Positions 7,021 to 15,456 of a stretch of 33,760 nt of DNA are shown piece after piece. Made by a program: the position numbers and the translations under genes. Origin of the DNA: a virus; IMG/VR virus record IMGVR_UViG_3300009502_000130, positions 1-33,760 of that record. The stretch is one strand, 5' to 3'. How positions within the stretch are numbered: the first letter of the stretch is position 1; every line of letters begins with the position of its first letter. Below the pieces are notes generated by a model. The model had not been told where the DNA came from. It saw nothing but the letters and a program-made list of their open reading frames with translations, and ran no database searches.

Positions 7021-8601
7021 ATGGACAGTAATCTTTTCAAAGAAGCTATTGCCGATGCCAAGGCAGTTCGCCAAACAGCACTCGCTAACGCAAAGGTAGC
7101 ACTCGAAGAAGCATTTAACGATAGATACAAAATGATGTTCGCCGAGAAACTCAAAGAAGAAGCAGAGCAAGAAGAAACTGCGATGCCAGAAGAAGAAAAC
7201 GGAATGCAACCGCAAGGCGCATCTTCCGTGTCGGAAACAGAAGTGGATGACCTCATCCGTGAACTGGAAGCCGAAGTAGGCGAAGAACCACATCCCGAAC
7301 CCGAAGGCGATGAAGCGGGAGCAGTCCCACCACCGCCCGCAGGAGCAGGAGCACCGCCAATGGGTGGAGCACCAATGGGCGGAGCACCAATGGGTGAACC
7401 TCCAGTAGGCGGAGCACCAGAAGAAATGCCACCAATGGGTGGAGCACCGACAGTGTGTCCTCCAGGGACAATTCCATGTCCGGGCGCTCCGGGTGGACAG
7501 CCAATCCCACAATCAGGTGGAGCAGGCGCACCTCCAATGGGCGGAGCACCGCCAATGGGTGGAGCAGGCGCACCGCCAATGGGTGGAGCACCACCGATGG
7601 GTGGAGCAGGCGCACCGCCAATGGGTGGAGCGCCAGAAGGTCAAGAACCGCCTCCATCAGACGTTCCCCCACCATCGGGAGAAGAAGAAGACGAGGAATT
7701 CGATTTGAATGAACTTTTGGAAAGCCTCAAAGCCGAAATCGGGGAGGAAGACGAAGAGGAAGAAGAAGAAGAAGAGGAAGAGGGCAAGAAACTTGATGAA
7801 CAGACGAAGCTTACTTCATCTGGTATCGGCAGTGGCAAAGCAGGCGGGTCTCCAAATAAGAAACCATCCTCAGCCGCAAGTTCTACCTCGAAAATTGAAT
7901 CCGCTGCCAATGATGACGAAGGTTATCCAACAACGGACCAAGCGAAAGTCGTGGCTAGAGAAGCAACCCAAGCGAGTCGGCCAAATCAAGCGAAGAACGC
8001 AACGAAGACCAATCTGTCTACCCCATCAATGGGCGGAAGTAATGGTTCAGGTGGACAGTCCGATATCGGATATCCAAAGACCGACCAAGCCAAGGTAACA
8101 TCCAGGGAAGCTTCTGGCGCAACTCGCCCTAACCAAGCGAAGAACGCAACGAAGACAAATCTTTCCACTCCTGGTGGAATGTTGCAAGAGAATTCGTTTC
8201 TCAAAAAACAACTTAACGAAGCGGAAGATGTAATTCGCTACGTCAAAGGACAACTTAATGAGGTTAACTTGTTGAATGCTAAACTGCTTTACACGAACAA
8301 GCTGTTTAAACAATACAACATGAACAACGAACACAAAATGCGTATCGTTGAAATGTTTGACCTCGCCAAAAATGTTCGTGAAGTAAAGTTGACTTACGCC
8401 AACATTACCGAGTCATTGAATTTCGGTGGAACTGAAGTGAGAAGGAAGGTTCAAACTTCCTCAACAGTTCAGTCTATTACCGAAGGTCTCGCATCAGGCG
8501 CAGTCGCATCAACACGGCCCAAGGCTATCATAACCGAAGGCAAGTTCGCCAGCAGAATGAAACAACTCGCAGGCATTCGTAGCGAACCAACAAAGAAATA
8601 A
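7021..8601 (+). CDS. Prohead core/scaffold protein (T4 gp22-like role)
   Basis: This 526-residue protein sits immediately before the major capsid gene, where T4-like phages encode the prohead core scaffold. The N terminus (1-50) is a charged helix. Residues about 100-230 are a proline/glycine-rich series of MGGAP units, including 14-residue repeats. An acidic run of E and D follows (about 235-262). Two 49-residue-spaced repeats containing RPNQAKNATKTNLSTP lie near 301-338 and 350-387. The C terminus (390-500) is predicted coiled coil. SITEG and IITEG near the end fit the (I/L)xE prohead-protease consensus. The ATG at 7021 follows AAGGA at 11 nt. Role inferred from context and composition; homology to gp22 is not visible directly. 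Confidence 0.75.
   Translation: MDSNLFKEAIADAKAVRQTALANAKVALEEAFNDRYKMMFAEKLKEEAEQEETAMPEEENGMQPQGASSVSETEVDDLIRELEAEVGEEPHPEPEGDEAGAVPPPPAGAGAPPMGGAPMGGAPMGEPPVGGAPEEMPPMGGAPTVCPPGTIPCPGAPGGQPIPQSGGAGAPPMGGAPPMGGAGAPPMGGAPPMGGAGAPPMGGAPEGQEPPPSDVPPPSGEEEDEEFDLNELLESLKAEIGEEDEEEEEEEEEEGKKLDEQTKLTSSGIGSGKAGGSPNKKPSSAASSTSKIESAANDDEGYPTTDQAKVVAREATQASRPNQAKNATKTNLSTPSMGGSNGSGGQSDIGYPKTDQAKVTSREASGATRPNQAKNATKTNLSTPGGMLQENSFLKKQLNEAEDVIRYVKGQLNEVNLLNAKLLYTNKLFKQYNMNNEHKMRIVEMFDLAKNVREVKLTYANITESLNFGGTEVRRKVQTSSTVQSITEGLASGAVASTRPKAIITEGKFASRMKQLAGIRSEPTKK
7519..7641 (+). repeat. 42-bp tandem repeat encoding a Gly/Ala/Pro/Met unit
   Basis: Two full copies (7519-7560, 7561-7602) and a partial third encode GAGAPPMGGAPPMG in the scaffold gene. 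Looser MGGAP units continue upstream to about 7360. Such a tract can change copy number by slippage. Confidence 0.8.
7921..8181 (+). repeat. Imperfect 147-bp-spaced duplication within the scaffold gene
   Basis: Copies at about 7921-8034 and 8068-8181 both encode GYPxTDQAKV...RPNQAKNATKTNLSTP. The nucleotide sequence has diverged at synonymous sites while the protein motif is kept, which suggests selection on the repeated peptide. Confidence 0.75.
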
Positions 8602-8634
8602 TCTAATTGCGAGAGAAACTAAATAAATAATAAT

Positions 8635-10365
8635 ATGGAAAACGTAAAAGAACTGTTGACAAATGCGTTGAATCCTCAAGCACGCTTGATGGCCGAAACC
8701 CGTGGACTTGTGTCCAAATGGGAAAAGACCGGGCTGCTCGAAGGACTTCGTAACGACATTGAAAAATCAAATATGTCGGTGTTGCTTGAAAACCAAGCAA
8801 AACAACTGATCGAAGAATCATCCGTGACCGGAACTCAGAGCAATTCTGAGCAATGGGCAGGTGTGGCACTTCCATTGGTGCGCCGTGTATTCGCCGAAAT
8901 CGCTGCTAAAGAATTCGTATCCGTCCAACCTATGAACCTTCCCTCGGGACTGGTGTTCTATCTGGATTTCAAATACGGAACTAACTCCAGTGTATTTAAT
9001 GCTCAGCCATCTAGCCAAGATTCACTCTTCGGTGGTGTTTCGGGAAGTGATGACCTCTATAGCTCATGGAAGCTTGGATCAACCAATGCTCCTGTCGGTG
9101 GTCTCTATGGCCCAGGTCGCTATGCCTATACCATCAATGATACTGCAAGTGTTGTCTCTATTGCGGTCGATACTGCGTCTATTGCAGATATTAACTTCGA
9201 TACTGGAAATAGCAACGACCCCGTTGCTGCAAGTATCTCTAGTTCCCTTGCCGCTGGTAATCTTTACACATTGACTACTCGGGGATTGACTGTAACGGCT
9301 TCTGCGGGTGGTTCCTACCCCGACCTGAACGCTGTTCGTTCATTCATGCCTATTAGTGCTCAAATCATTACTTGGTTCCCTGGCTTTTCTAAGTTCAATG
9401 GTCCAGAAGCCGTGTTCGTAGTTAGTGCATCCAAGACTGCTGCACCGTATCTTTCGCTTATAGGTACCTCTTCTATTAACTATAGCTTGCAACCGAAAGA
9501 CACTAGCCGTGGTGACTTCGAAGATCGCCTTGGTAAGTGGCAAGGCACTGATTCTCTCGGAACAAGCACAGGCTTGAATCGTGATATCGGTATCCCAGAG
9601 GTGAACCTTGAATTGCGCTCGGAGCCAATTGTGGCTAAGACCCGCAAACTCAAAGCAGTGTGGACTCCAGAACTGGCACAAGACCTTAATGCCTACCACT
9701 CGGTAGATGCTGAGGCCGAATTGACCGCTCTGTTGTCTGAGTATGTCTCAATGGAAATTGACCTCGAAATCCTTGACATGCTTATTAATAACGCCCCAGC
9801 AATCAATAAAGAACGCTGGTCGGCACGTCTCAACCGTGAAATCATCAAGACGGGACTTAACCAGTACCAAATTGTTGATCAAGTAACGGCTGGCGCAGGT
9901 GGATATTACACCAAGGCAACTTGGTATCAAACCCTTGGTAACAAGGTCCAGAAAGTATCCAATAAGATTCACCAGCTCACGCTGCGTGGTGGTGCAAACT
10001 TCATGGTCGTTGGACCAGACGTTGCGACAATCCTTGAATCTATCCCAGGATTCGTTGTCAATACCGATGGCGATAGCGCCAAGTTCGCAATGGGTGTGAG
10101 CCGAGTTGGTTCATTCGCAAGCCGCTTCCAAGTATATAAGAATCCTTATATGCAAGAGAACCTTATCCTTATGGGATTCCGTGGAAATAATTTCCTCGAA
10201 ACTGGAGCTGTGTATAGTCCGTACATCCCACTCATCCAGACGCCTTTGGTATATGATCCCGTCAATTTCACACCGAGACGCGGTGTTATGACCCGCTACG
10301 CCAAAAAAATCGTTAGACCCGAATTTTATGGTCTAATCTATGTTTCCGATACTAATCAGGTATAA
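8635..10365 (+). CDS. Major capsid protein (T4 gp23-like)
   Basis: The 576-residue protein matches T4 gp23 at several points. The N-terminal delta domain is followed by a likely maturation site QLIEESSVTG near residues 58-67, fitting the (I/L)xE rule of prohead protease gp21. Then come VALPLVRRVF and FVSVQPMNLPSGLVFYLDFK (gp23: VQPM, TGLIFAM). The C terminus reads VYSPYIPL...TPRRGVMTRYAKK, like the gp23 end. LMAET near 19-22 is a second possible cut. Length is close to gp23 (521), with a longer middle insertion. The gene follows the scaffold gene by 33 nt, without an obvious Shine-Dalgarno, and is closed by a strong terminator. GC content is higher than in the nearby endonuclease genes. Confidence 0.92.
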   Translation: MENVKELLTNALNPQARLMAETRGLVSKWEKTGLLEGLRNDIEKSNMSVLLENQAKQLIEESSVTGTQSNSEQWAGVALPLVRRVFAEIAAKEFVSVQPMNLPSGLVFYLDFKYGTNSSVFNAQPSSQDSLFGGVSGSDDLYSSWKLGSTNAPVGGLYGPGRYAYTINDTASVVSIAVDTASIADINFDTGNSNDPVAASISSSLAAGNLYTLTTRGLTVTASAGGSYPDLNAVRSFMPISAQIITWFPGFSKFNGPEAVFVVSASKTAAPYLSLIGTSSINYSLQPKDTSRGDFEDRLGKWQGTDSLGTSTGLNRDIGIPEVNLELRSEPIVAKTRKLKAVWTPELAQDLNAYHSVDAEAELTALLSEYVSMEIDLEILDMLINNAPAINKERWSARLNREIIKTGLNQYQIVDQVTAGAGGYYTKATWYQTLGNKVQKVSNKIHQLTLRGGANFMVVGPDVATILESIPGFVVNTDGDSAKFAMGVSRVGSFASRFQVYKNPYMQENLILMGFRGNNFLETGAVYSPYIPLIQTPLVYDPVNFTPRRGVMTRYAKKIVRPEFYGLIYVSDTNQV

Positions 10366-10384
10366 CTAAACCCCTGTAATACAA

Positions 10385-10412
10385 GGCGTTAGAGCAATCT
10401 AACGCCTTTTTT
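10385..10412 (+). terminator. Rho-independent terminator after the capsid gene
   Basis: A perfect 9-bp stem GGCGTTAGA/TCTAACGCC with a GCAA tetraloop is followed by six T residues, 20 nt after the capsid stop codon. Confidence 0.92.
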
Positions 10413-10468
10413 GTTTATGTGGGTATGCAAACAAAGACATGTGCCTTTTTAGCATATCCGCTTCATTA

Positions 10469-10480
10469 TATTTATAAATA
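10469..10480. promoter_or_regulatory. Overlapping TATTTATA/TATAAATA boxes
   Basis: TATTTATA (10469-10476) overlaps its complement TATAAATA (10473-10480), so the site reads as the late box on both strands. It lies in the AT-rich gap between the capsid terminator and the next gene and may be fortuitous. Confidence 0.25.
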
Positions 10481-10547
10481 TATTTTTGAATTTCTAATTT
10501 ATTGTTTTTTAATGTTTCGGATATGCAAAAAAGAAAGAAATATTTCC

Positions 10548-10576
10548 TTGACTCTTTTTGGTATATCTGGTATAGT
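10548..10576 (+). promoter_or_regulatory. Sigma70-like promoter for the endonuclease-methyltransferase gene
   Basis: TTGACT (10548-10553), a 17-nt spacer and TATAGT (10571-10576) lie 7 nt before the ATG at 10584, so the mRNA would be leaderless or nearly so. This places the start at 10584 rather than at the GTG/ATG codons open upstream from 10419. Confidence 0.65.
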
Positions 10577-10583
10577 TATTGGC

Positions 10584-12584
10584 ATGAATGATAAAAAAAG
10601 AATTGTAATCAACAAACCAAAAAATAAAATGTGTGATATATGTGGTAATGAATTTTCGTTATATTCATTTTCGGGGCATATAAAACACATTCACAAACTA
10701 ACTTCCGATGAATATGCCGTAAAATATAGTGAATTTCGGCAACCAAAGAGAGAGAAATCGACTCGTAATATTAAACAATTGACATGTCAATTATGTAATA
10801 CGTTAACACCATCCGTTGGAATGTTTACTCATTTAAGAGATAGTCATAATATGATAGTAGATGATTATACCAAACAATTCGGAGAATATAGGCCATCTAA
10901 ATTAAGGCAATTGGAATATGTTACTAGATTGGATACTATTAAAGAAGAGGACAAGGAGGTATGTGTTATATGTAATGCGGAATTTGCATCGGGTATTTTA
11001 CTTGGTTATCATATAAAAAATATACATAACTTAACAAAAAGAGATTATATTTTTAAACATGTTTTTAAAGAAACACGACCGCTATGTAAATGTGGATGCC
11101 AAAAAGAAGTAAAACTATTAAATTATTATCCATATAAAGTGGATTATATTAGTGGGCATAATAAACCTACGCTCGGGTTTAAGTTTTCCGACGAATCAAA
11201 AATAAAAATGTCATTAAGTGCAATTGATAGGATTAATACACAAACATTTAAAAAGACAGATACCAAGCCAGAGTTGGAATTCAAAGTAATATTAGACATA
11301 TTGCAGATTAAATATGAGCATCCGTACACGGTTAATTTAGGAAAGCGGTATGCGTCGGTAGATTTTTATTTATCCGATTACGATATGTTAGTTGAGGTAG
11401 ATGGAGAATATTGGCATCCGCAAGAATTGAAAGAATTAAATTTTCATATATTGCCAAATGTTATATCAGATGGGGACAGACGAGGATTGCAAAATTTATA
11501 TAGGATACGGGAATTTGACATTGATAAATTTAAGAATTATGCTACAACCAAGGAATTGGCAATTGAGTATTTAAAAAATTCAATTGGAATTTTTAACCCA
11601 GAATTAAAATATAAGCAAGTTATTATAAGCAAAGAATATTTTAAAATGTGTTTGGATACTAAGGGAGCAAAATATCTTAAATCTTATAATTGGCTATTGA
11701 AAAAATTTATTCGTACATTTGTGCCAGTGTTACCGTATCCAGATTTAGAGGAAAATTTATTGGGTGTGATGGATAAGTTATCGACGATGGATATTGGCAA
11801 GGCATACAATAAAGAAACGAGAGAATTTTCGAATAACATATCTACGGTGGGTCATAATTATTTGAAGCATCATTTCAAATCGTATTGGAAGAGTAAGTTC
11901 AATGGAAACCCGAGTCCTGTAGAGGCATGGTTAGACGATAAAATAATGCAAGAAGTTATAGATTATCGGGTTGGGTGTAATAACAGTGGTGAGATATTTG
12001 ATTTTAGTTTGCATCAATTAATACGGGGATTGAGTGCTAGAAGGATAACGGTATCTTTCTTTAAGCCATTGTTGGCTGCTGCTATTTATAGACATTATTT
12101 GGGAAATAATTCTGTGCCCGTTGTATTGGACCCTTGTAGTGGCTTCGGAGGAAGATTGTTGGGGTTTAAGGGAATATATCCGATGGGAAAATATATTGGA
12201 TGTGAGCCTAATATGGATACATATAATGAACTAATAAAATTGAAAGAAAATGGTAAATGGGAGGATACAGTGGAGATATATAATTGTAAGTTTGAAGATT
12301 TCATTAATTATAACAATTATAAATTCGATTTAATATTTACGAGCATTCCGTATTATGATATTGAGATATATAGTAACAACACAGAATATAAATCATTTGA
12401 CGAGTGGCAGAATACATTCATTAAATCAATAGAACGATATAGCAAAAATAATTGTTACATTAACGTTCCCGCAGAGCTATGCAATAGGTTAGGGTGGAAG
12501 GATATAGATTCATATATTAGTTCCAACAGGAGTCACTTTGATAAGAAGGTTGGTAAAAAACTAGATCCTATTATTAAATTATAA
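10584..12584 (+). CDS. Zinc finger / Vsr-like endonuclease / DNA methyltransferase fusion
   Basis: A 666-residue protein with three modules. Residues 1-175 carry three CxxC...HxxxxH fingers (CDIC at 17-20, CQLC at 68-71, CVIC at 127-130) of the type phage endonucleases use to bind DNA, then CKCGC. Residues 228-315 look like an EDxHD/Vsr nuclease: ASVDFYL (D260), VEVDGEYWH (E271, H278), RIREFDI. Residues 485-630 have methyltransferase motifs: SFFKPLLAAAIYRHY, motif I-like DPCSGFGGRL (516-525) and catalytic-motif-like FTSIPYYDIE (585-594; the usual form is TSPPYxDLE). The Pro-to-Ile change may or may not matter. It is AT-rich and lies directly after the capsid terminator, as expected of a homing element. 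Nuclease plus methylase in one chain resembles a type IIG-like arrangement; activity is inferred. Confidence 0.8.
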   Translation: MNDKKRIVINKPKNKMCDICGNEFSLYSFSGHIKHIHKLTSDEYAVKYSEFRQPKREKSTRNIKQLTCQLCNTLTPSVGMFTHLRDSHNMIVDDYTKQFGEYRPSKLRQLEYVTRLDTIKEEDKEVCVICNAEFASGILLGYHIKNIHNLTKRDYIFKHVFKETRPLCKCGCQKEVKLLNYYPYKVDYISGHNKPTLGFKFSDESKIKMSLSAIDRINTQTFKKTDTKPELEFKVILDILQIKYEHPYTVNLGKRYASVDFYLSDYDMLVEVDGEYWHPQELKELNFHILPNVISDGDRRGLQNLYRIREFDIDKFKNYATTKELAIEYLKNSIGIFNPELKYKQVIISKEYFKMCLDTKGAKYLKSYNWLLKKFIRTFVPVLPYPDLEENLLGVMDKLSTMDIGKAYNKETREFSNNISTVGHNYLKHHFKSYWKSKFNGNPSPVEAWLDDKIMQEVIDYRVGCNNSGEIFDFSLHQLIRGLSARRITVSFFKPLLAAAIYRHYLGNNSVPVVLDPCSGFGGRLLGFKGIYPMGKYIGCEPNMDTYNELIKLKENGKWEDTVEIYNCKFEDFINYNNYKFDLIFTSIPYYDIEIYSNNTEYKSFDEWQNTFIKSIERYSKNNCYINVPAELCNRLGWKDIDSYISSNRSHFDKKVGKKLDPIIKL

Positions 12585-12600
12585 TTGCCAATGACATTAC

Positions 12601-12618
12601 TATTTATACATGAAGGAG
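12601..12618 (+). promoter_or_regulatory. TATTTATA box and Shine-Dalgarno for the C1 protease
   Basis: TATTTATA at 12601-12608 is followed by AAGGAG at 12613-12618, 10 nt before the ATG at 12629. This is one of the few genes here with both the late-type box and a clear ribosome binding site. Confidence 0.45.
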
Positions 12619-12628
12619 AAAAATTTAT

Positions 12629-13414
12629 ATGATTGAGCGAAAACTAGGATGGAAGAAGCAGAAGCCTGACAATCGGGATTTAACGATTCAGAATTTAAAA
12701 ATGGCGAGTGTATTGCCGACAGTATTACCGCCTGCGGTAAATCTTCGTAAGTGGTGTTCACCTGTGGAGGATCAAAACGATTTGGGGTCATGCACTGCGA
12801 ATGCATGGTCAGGGATTCTTGAATTTAATCAGAACAAGTATCCAATTAGTGGGAGTAGGTATTTTGATTTGAGTCGTTTGTTTATTTACTATAATGAGAG
12901 GGTTCTTGAGGATACTGTGAATGAGGATTCTGGGGCAGAGCTTAGGGATGGGGCGAGGGCAATAAACATATATGGGGTATGTCCTGAGTATAAATGGCCT
13001 TATATTACCAGTAAGTTTGCGGTTGAGCCGAGTTCAGATTGTTATGCGGCGGCATTGCCGAATCACATTCACAATTATTATGCACTCAATACGTTTAATG
13101 ATTTAAAGACTTCTTTAGCGGGTGGTCATCCATTTGTATTTGGGATTGCGGTTTACGATAGTTTTTTAAGTGATGCCGTTGCTAATACTGGTATAGTTCC
13201 CATGCCAAATCAAAAGACTGAGCGAATTCGGGGTGGGCACGCAATTATGTGTGTGGGATATAATGATTATGAAGGTCGATTTCTTATTCGCAATTCATGG
13301 GGTAAGGATTGGGGGCTTAAGGGTACTAATGCGGGATATTGTACGTTACCTTATGATTATTTAGCTAACTCACATCTTGCCAGTGATTTTTGGACTTCGG
13401 TCAAAGAAACTTGA
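12629..13414 (+). CDS. Papain-like (C1 family) cysteine peptidase
   Basis: The 261-residue protein has a complete papain-type active site: oxyanion Gln in VEDQNDLGSC (Q49) with nucleophile C55, H204 in RGGHAIMCVGYN, and N222 in LIRNSWGKDWG. There is no signal peptide or long propeptide; the N terminus reads MIERKLGWKKQKPDNRDL. It is therefore likely made active in the host cytoplasm or packaged. Related C1 peptidases occur in large phages, where their substrates are mostly unknown; host-protein cleavage or virion maturation are both possible. The gene has its own TATTTATA box and AAGGAG site and is followed by a strong terminator, so it is a single-gene unit. Confidence 0.88.
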   Translation: MIERKLGWKKQKPDNRDLTIQNLKMASVLPTVLPPAVNLRKWCSPVEDQNDLGSCTANAWSGILEFNQNKYPISGSRYFDLSRLFIYYNERVLEDTVNEDSGAELRDGARAINIYGVCPEYKWPYITSKFAVEPSSDCYAAALPNHIHNYYALNTFNDLKTSLAGGHPFVFGIAVYDSFLSDAVANTGIVPMPNQKTERIRGGHAIMCVGYNDYEGRFLIRNSWGKDWGLKGTNAGYCTLPYDYLANSHLASDFWTSVKET

Positions 13415-13429
13415 TTTGACATAATATTT

Positions 13430-13457
13430 GACCCCGTTTTGGCGGGGTCTTTTTTTT
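13430..13457 (+). terminator. Rho-independent terminator after the C1 protease
   Basis: A perfect 7-bp stem GACCCCG/CGGGGTC with a TTTTGG loop is followed by eight T residues, 15 nt after the stop codon. Confidence 0.92.
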
Positions 13458-13461
13458 GCAC

Positions 13462-13490
13462 TTGACTCATTGTTAAAAGCATGTTATAGT
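13462..13490 (+). promoter_or_regulatory. Sigma70-like promoter for the ATP-grasp gene
   Basis: TTGACT (13462-13467), a 17-nt spacer and TATAGT (13485-13490) begin 4 nt after the terminator T-run. The ATG at 13499 is 8 nt from the -10 box, so the mRNA would be essentially leaderless. Confidence 0.7.
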
Positions 13491-13498
13491 TATAAGAT

Positions 13499-14335
13499 AT
13501 GATTAAGGTTCAATGGTTAGTTGAAAATTTTACACACGAGTCCAGTTATATTGACCTTGTGAAAGCCATTAAAGAGGAAGGGTATCCTGTTCGTGAAATC
13601 ACCAACGATTTTGCTTTTGCTGATATAGATGAGTATGATGGCGAGTTGCCCGTGATGTTTTGTGGTTCTATAAAAATGACTGAGTTAGTTCAGTTGAAGC
13701 TGAGGCATTGTTTTCCTGTATCTTATTGTAATCAAGAAAATTACTTATGTTCGAAGTATATGACTCATTTCGGGAAATATCTTTTCAACGATAGGTATGC
13801 TATTTTATCTCTTAACGAACTCCAGCGAAACAAATGGCTTTACTATGGGATTTTTGGTAAAGAAGCCCTAATTTTTATAAGACCTGACAGTGGGCAGAAA
13901 CCATTTCAGGCTCAACTATTGGATCTACTTGATTTTGATCGTTTTGTTATGTCCAATCAGATTATAGGGCATGATTTAGTAGTTGTTAGCAGTCCTAAAA
14001 AAATATTATGGGAGGGTAGGTTTGTTGTTAGTCGGGGCAAAGAAATCATTGCACATTCCACGTATAGATTTCAGGATCAAATCACAAAAATACCATCTGT
14101 GCCAGAGGGAGCTATGGTATTATGTGAAGAGTTATTGGAGGTTGGATATTATCCCGATTCTGTTTTTTGCATGGACCTTTGTCAAGATGCAGATAATAAC
14201 TACTGGTTATTGGAAATCAATTCTTTTTCTTCCGCAGGTTTGTATGAGTGCAACAAGCATCAAGTCGTACAAAAAGTGTCCGAAATAGCTGCGGACGAAT
14301 GGGACCGATGGCATAAAAACTTTACTCACGCATAG
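13499..14335 (+). CDS. ATP-grasp domain protein (R2K-like)
   Basis: The 278-residue protein resembles the short ATP-grasp proteins found in phages (R2K/DUF4343-type). The N-terminal part (1-120) would be the substrate/cap region. IFIRPDSGQKPFQAQ (about 125-140) carries the expected basic and polar ATP-binding positions. The C-terminal block SVFCMDLCQDADNNYWLLEIN (about 223-243) gives the acidic Mg-binding pattern D...E-I-N. Such enzymes ligate carboxylates to amines using ATP, for example adding amino acids to peptides or proteins. The actual substrate is unknown. It has its own leaderless-type promoter between the protease terminator and the tagged genes that follow. Confidence 0.75.
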   Translation: MIKVQWLVENFTHESSYIDLVKAIKEEGYPVREITNDFAFADIDEYDGELPVMFCGSIKMTELVQLKLRHCFPVSYCNQENYLCSKYMTHFGKYLFNDRYAILSLNELQRNKWLYYGIFGKEALIFIRPDSGQKPFQAQLLDLLDFDRFVMSNQIIGHDLVVVSSPKKILWEGRFVVSRGKEIIAHSTYRFQDQITKIPSVPEGAMVLCEELLEVGYYPDSVFCMDLCQDADNNYWLLEINSFSSAGLYECNKHQVVQKVSEIAADEWDRWHKNFTHA

Positions 14336-14348
14336 TCCTTGTAGGTCA

Positions 14349-14356
14349 TATTTATA
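14349..14356 (+). promoter_or_regulatory. TATTTATA late-promoter-like box
   Basis: CATATTTATA ends 7 nt before the ATG at 14364, with no Shine-Dalgarno between. Confidence 0.55.
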
Positions 14357-14363
14357 TTATGAT

Positions 14364-14714
14364 ATGATTAAATTGCAACATTTGTTGTCGGAGGCTGTCG
14401 GAGTTTTTCTGCTTACCAAGGATGATGTACAGGAAGTAATGCATAAGCTTACTATTCTTCTAAATGAACCCGATCTTCAAGCGGATTACGGGGTGACGAG
14501 AGAGCAGGTTGAGGTGTTACTTAAAAGTATTCCGTTAAATGGTGGGCAGTGGCAAGTCACCAACGAAATGCTTTCAACACTTAAGGGAGAAATGCAGGAT
14601 CATATCGTAGTATTACGAGATATTGCGACAGATGCTTTCAATGCAAACAAACGAGAAGAGGCTTTGCGTATAAATAAACAAGCGGATCGGTTTGAACGAA
14701 TATTCGGATTGTGA
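14364..14714 (+). CDS. Small protein with MIKL-type capsid-targeting-like tag
   Basis: Not recognised. The 116-residue protein begins MIKLQHLLSEA, in which LSE-A matches the (L/I)xE cleavage consensus of T4-type prohead proteases and the whole looks like the T4 capsid-targeting sequence (MKTYQEFIAEA). The rest is helical and soluble, with no metal or catalytic motif. The stop is followed after one nucleotide by the ATG of the next gene (14716), so translation is probably coupled. Likely a small internal head protein; inference from the tag only. Confidence 0.72.
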   Translation: MIKLQHLLSEAVGVFLLTKDDVQEVMHKLTILLNEPDLQADYGVTREQVEVLLKSIPLNGGQWQVTNEMLSTLKGEMQDHIVVLRDIATDAFNANKREEALRINKQADRFERIFGL

Positions 14715-14715
14715 T

Positions 14716-15456
14716 ATGATTTCATTTTTAAAAATATTGCGTCGGTTATTAACAGAACGAATGAGTTTTCATGATCTTATTCGTGGGAGTGAAAGTGGAC
14801 GAAAACAACGTGCTCGTACTGATGTCCGTGTGCGTCCTATACGAGTTACTACGATAAATGGCAATGAAGCATGGACATTTTCATACAAAAGTTATCCTAG
14901 CACAACCGGAATTAGATGGAAAGGCTACATCAATTTCTTTAAAAAAGATGTTTCATCTAAAGACAATGCCGAAGACCTTGATTGTATGGTGGATTGTCAG
15001 TGTCCCGATTATCGTTACCGTTGGGCGTATCCAAATTCGGGGGCTGGAGTGGGAACAACAGGCCCAGAATCGTGGAATAAAAACAATGGTCAACCTCCAA
15101 GACCAAGGTCTCAGGGTGGATTAGGGGTATATCCACCAGGGGCATGTAAACATTTAATTGCGTTGGGCAAATATCTTGAAACTCAGATTTCTTCTAACGC
15201 TCCCGATCCAGAAAATGAAGTGCCACCGTCTGGGCCTCAGACCGTTGATGCACCATACCCATATAATGATACCTATACGGATGATCGCTCCGGTTCAGAT
15301 ACATTACAAGAAAGAAATCAAGATGTTCGGGAAATATATAGAAATTTCAAAGATAAAATGTCCTCTACAAATAAATTGTCATTATATGAACGGATAGACA
15401 ATTTTGTCAAATCACATCCTGAATTTGATGTAGAGTATTATGAGGATGAGGATTAG
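14716..15456 (+). CDS. SWIM-like zinc-binding protein with N-terminal tag
   Basis: The 246-residue protein has a CxC...CxH arrangement (C94, C96, C144, H146) in the context DCQCPDYRYRW...GACKHLIALGKYL, the form of a SWIM zinc finger but with a 47-residue Gly/Pro/Asn-rich insertion between the pairs. SWIM modules bind DNA or proteins. The N terminus (MISFLKILRRLLTERMS) is basic/hydrophobic with LTE, again like a capsid-targeting peptide. The C terminus is acidic (YYEDED). The start at 14716 directly follows the previous gene; an upstream ATG at 14692 would overlap that gene. Its 3' end overlaps the convergent HNH gene by about 50 nt. Confidence 0.75.
   Translation: MISFLKILRRLLTERMSFHDLIRGSESGRKQRARTDVRVRPIRVTTINGNEAWTFSYKSYPSTTGIRWKGYINFFKKDVSSKDNAEDLDCMVDCQCPDYRYRWAYPNSGAGVGTTGPESWNKNNGQPPRPRSQGGLGVYPPGACKHLIALGKYLETQISSNAPDPENEVPPSGPQTVDAPYPYNDTYTDDRSGSDTLQERNQDVREIYRNFKDKMSSTNKLSLYERIDNFVKSHPEFDVEYYEDED

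Noticed and set aside
7253-7675. Long minus-strand frame in the scaffold repeat region
   Set aside because: The repetitive GC-rich codons keep all frames open; it consists of Leu/His/Val repeats mirroring the MGGAP units.
10419-10583. Upstream extension of the endonuclease-methyltransferase frame
   Set aside because: It crosses a -35/-10 promoter placed exactly before the ATG at 10584 and encodes a hydrophobic stretch unlike the family start.
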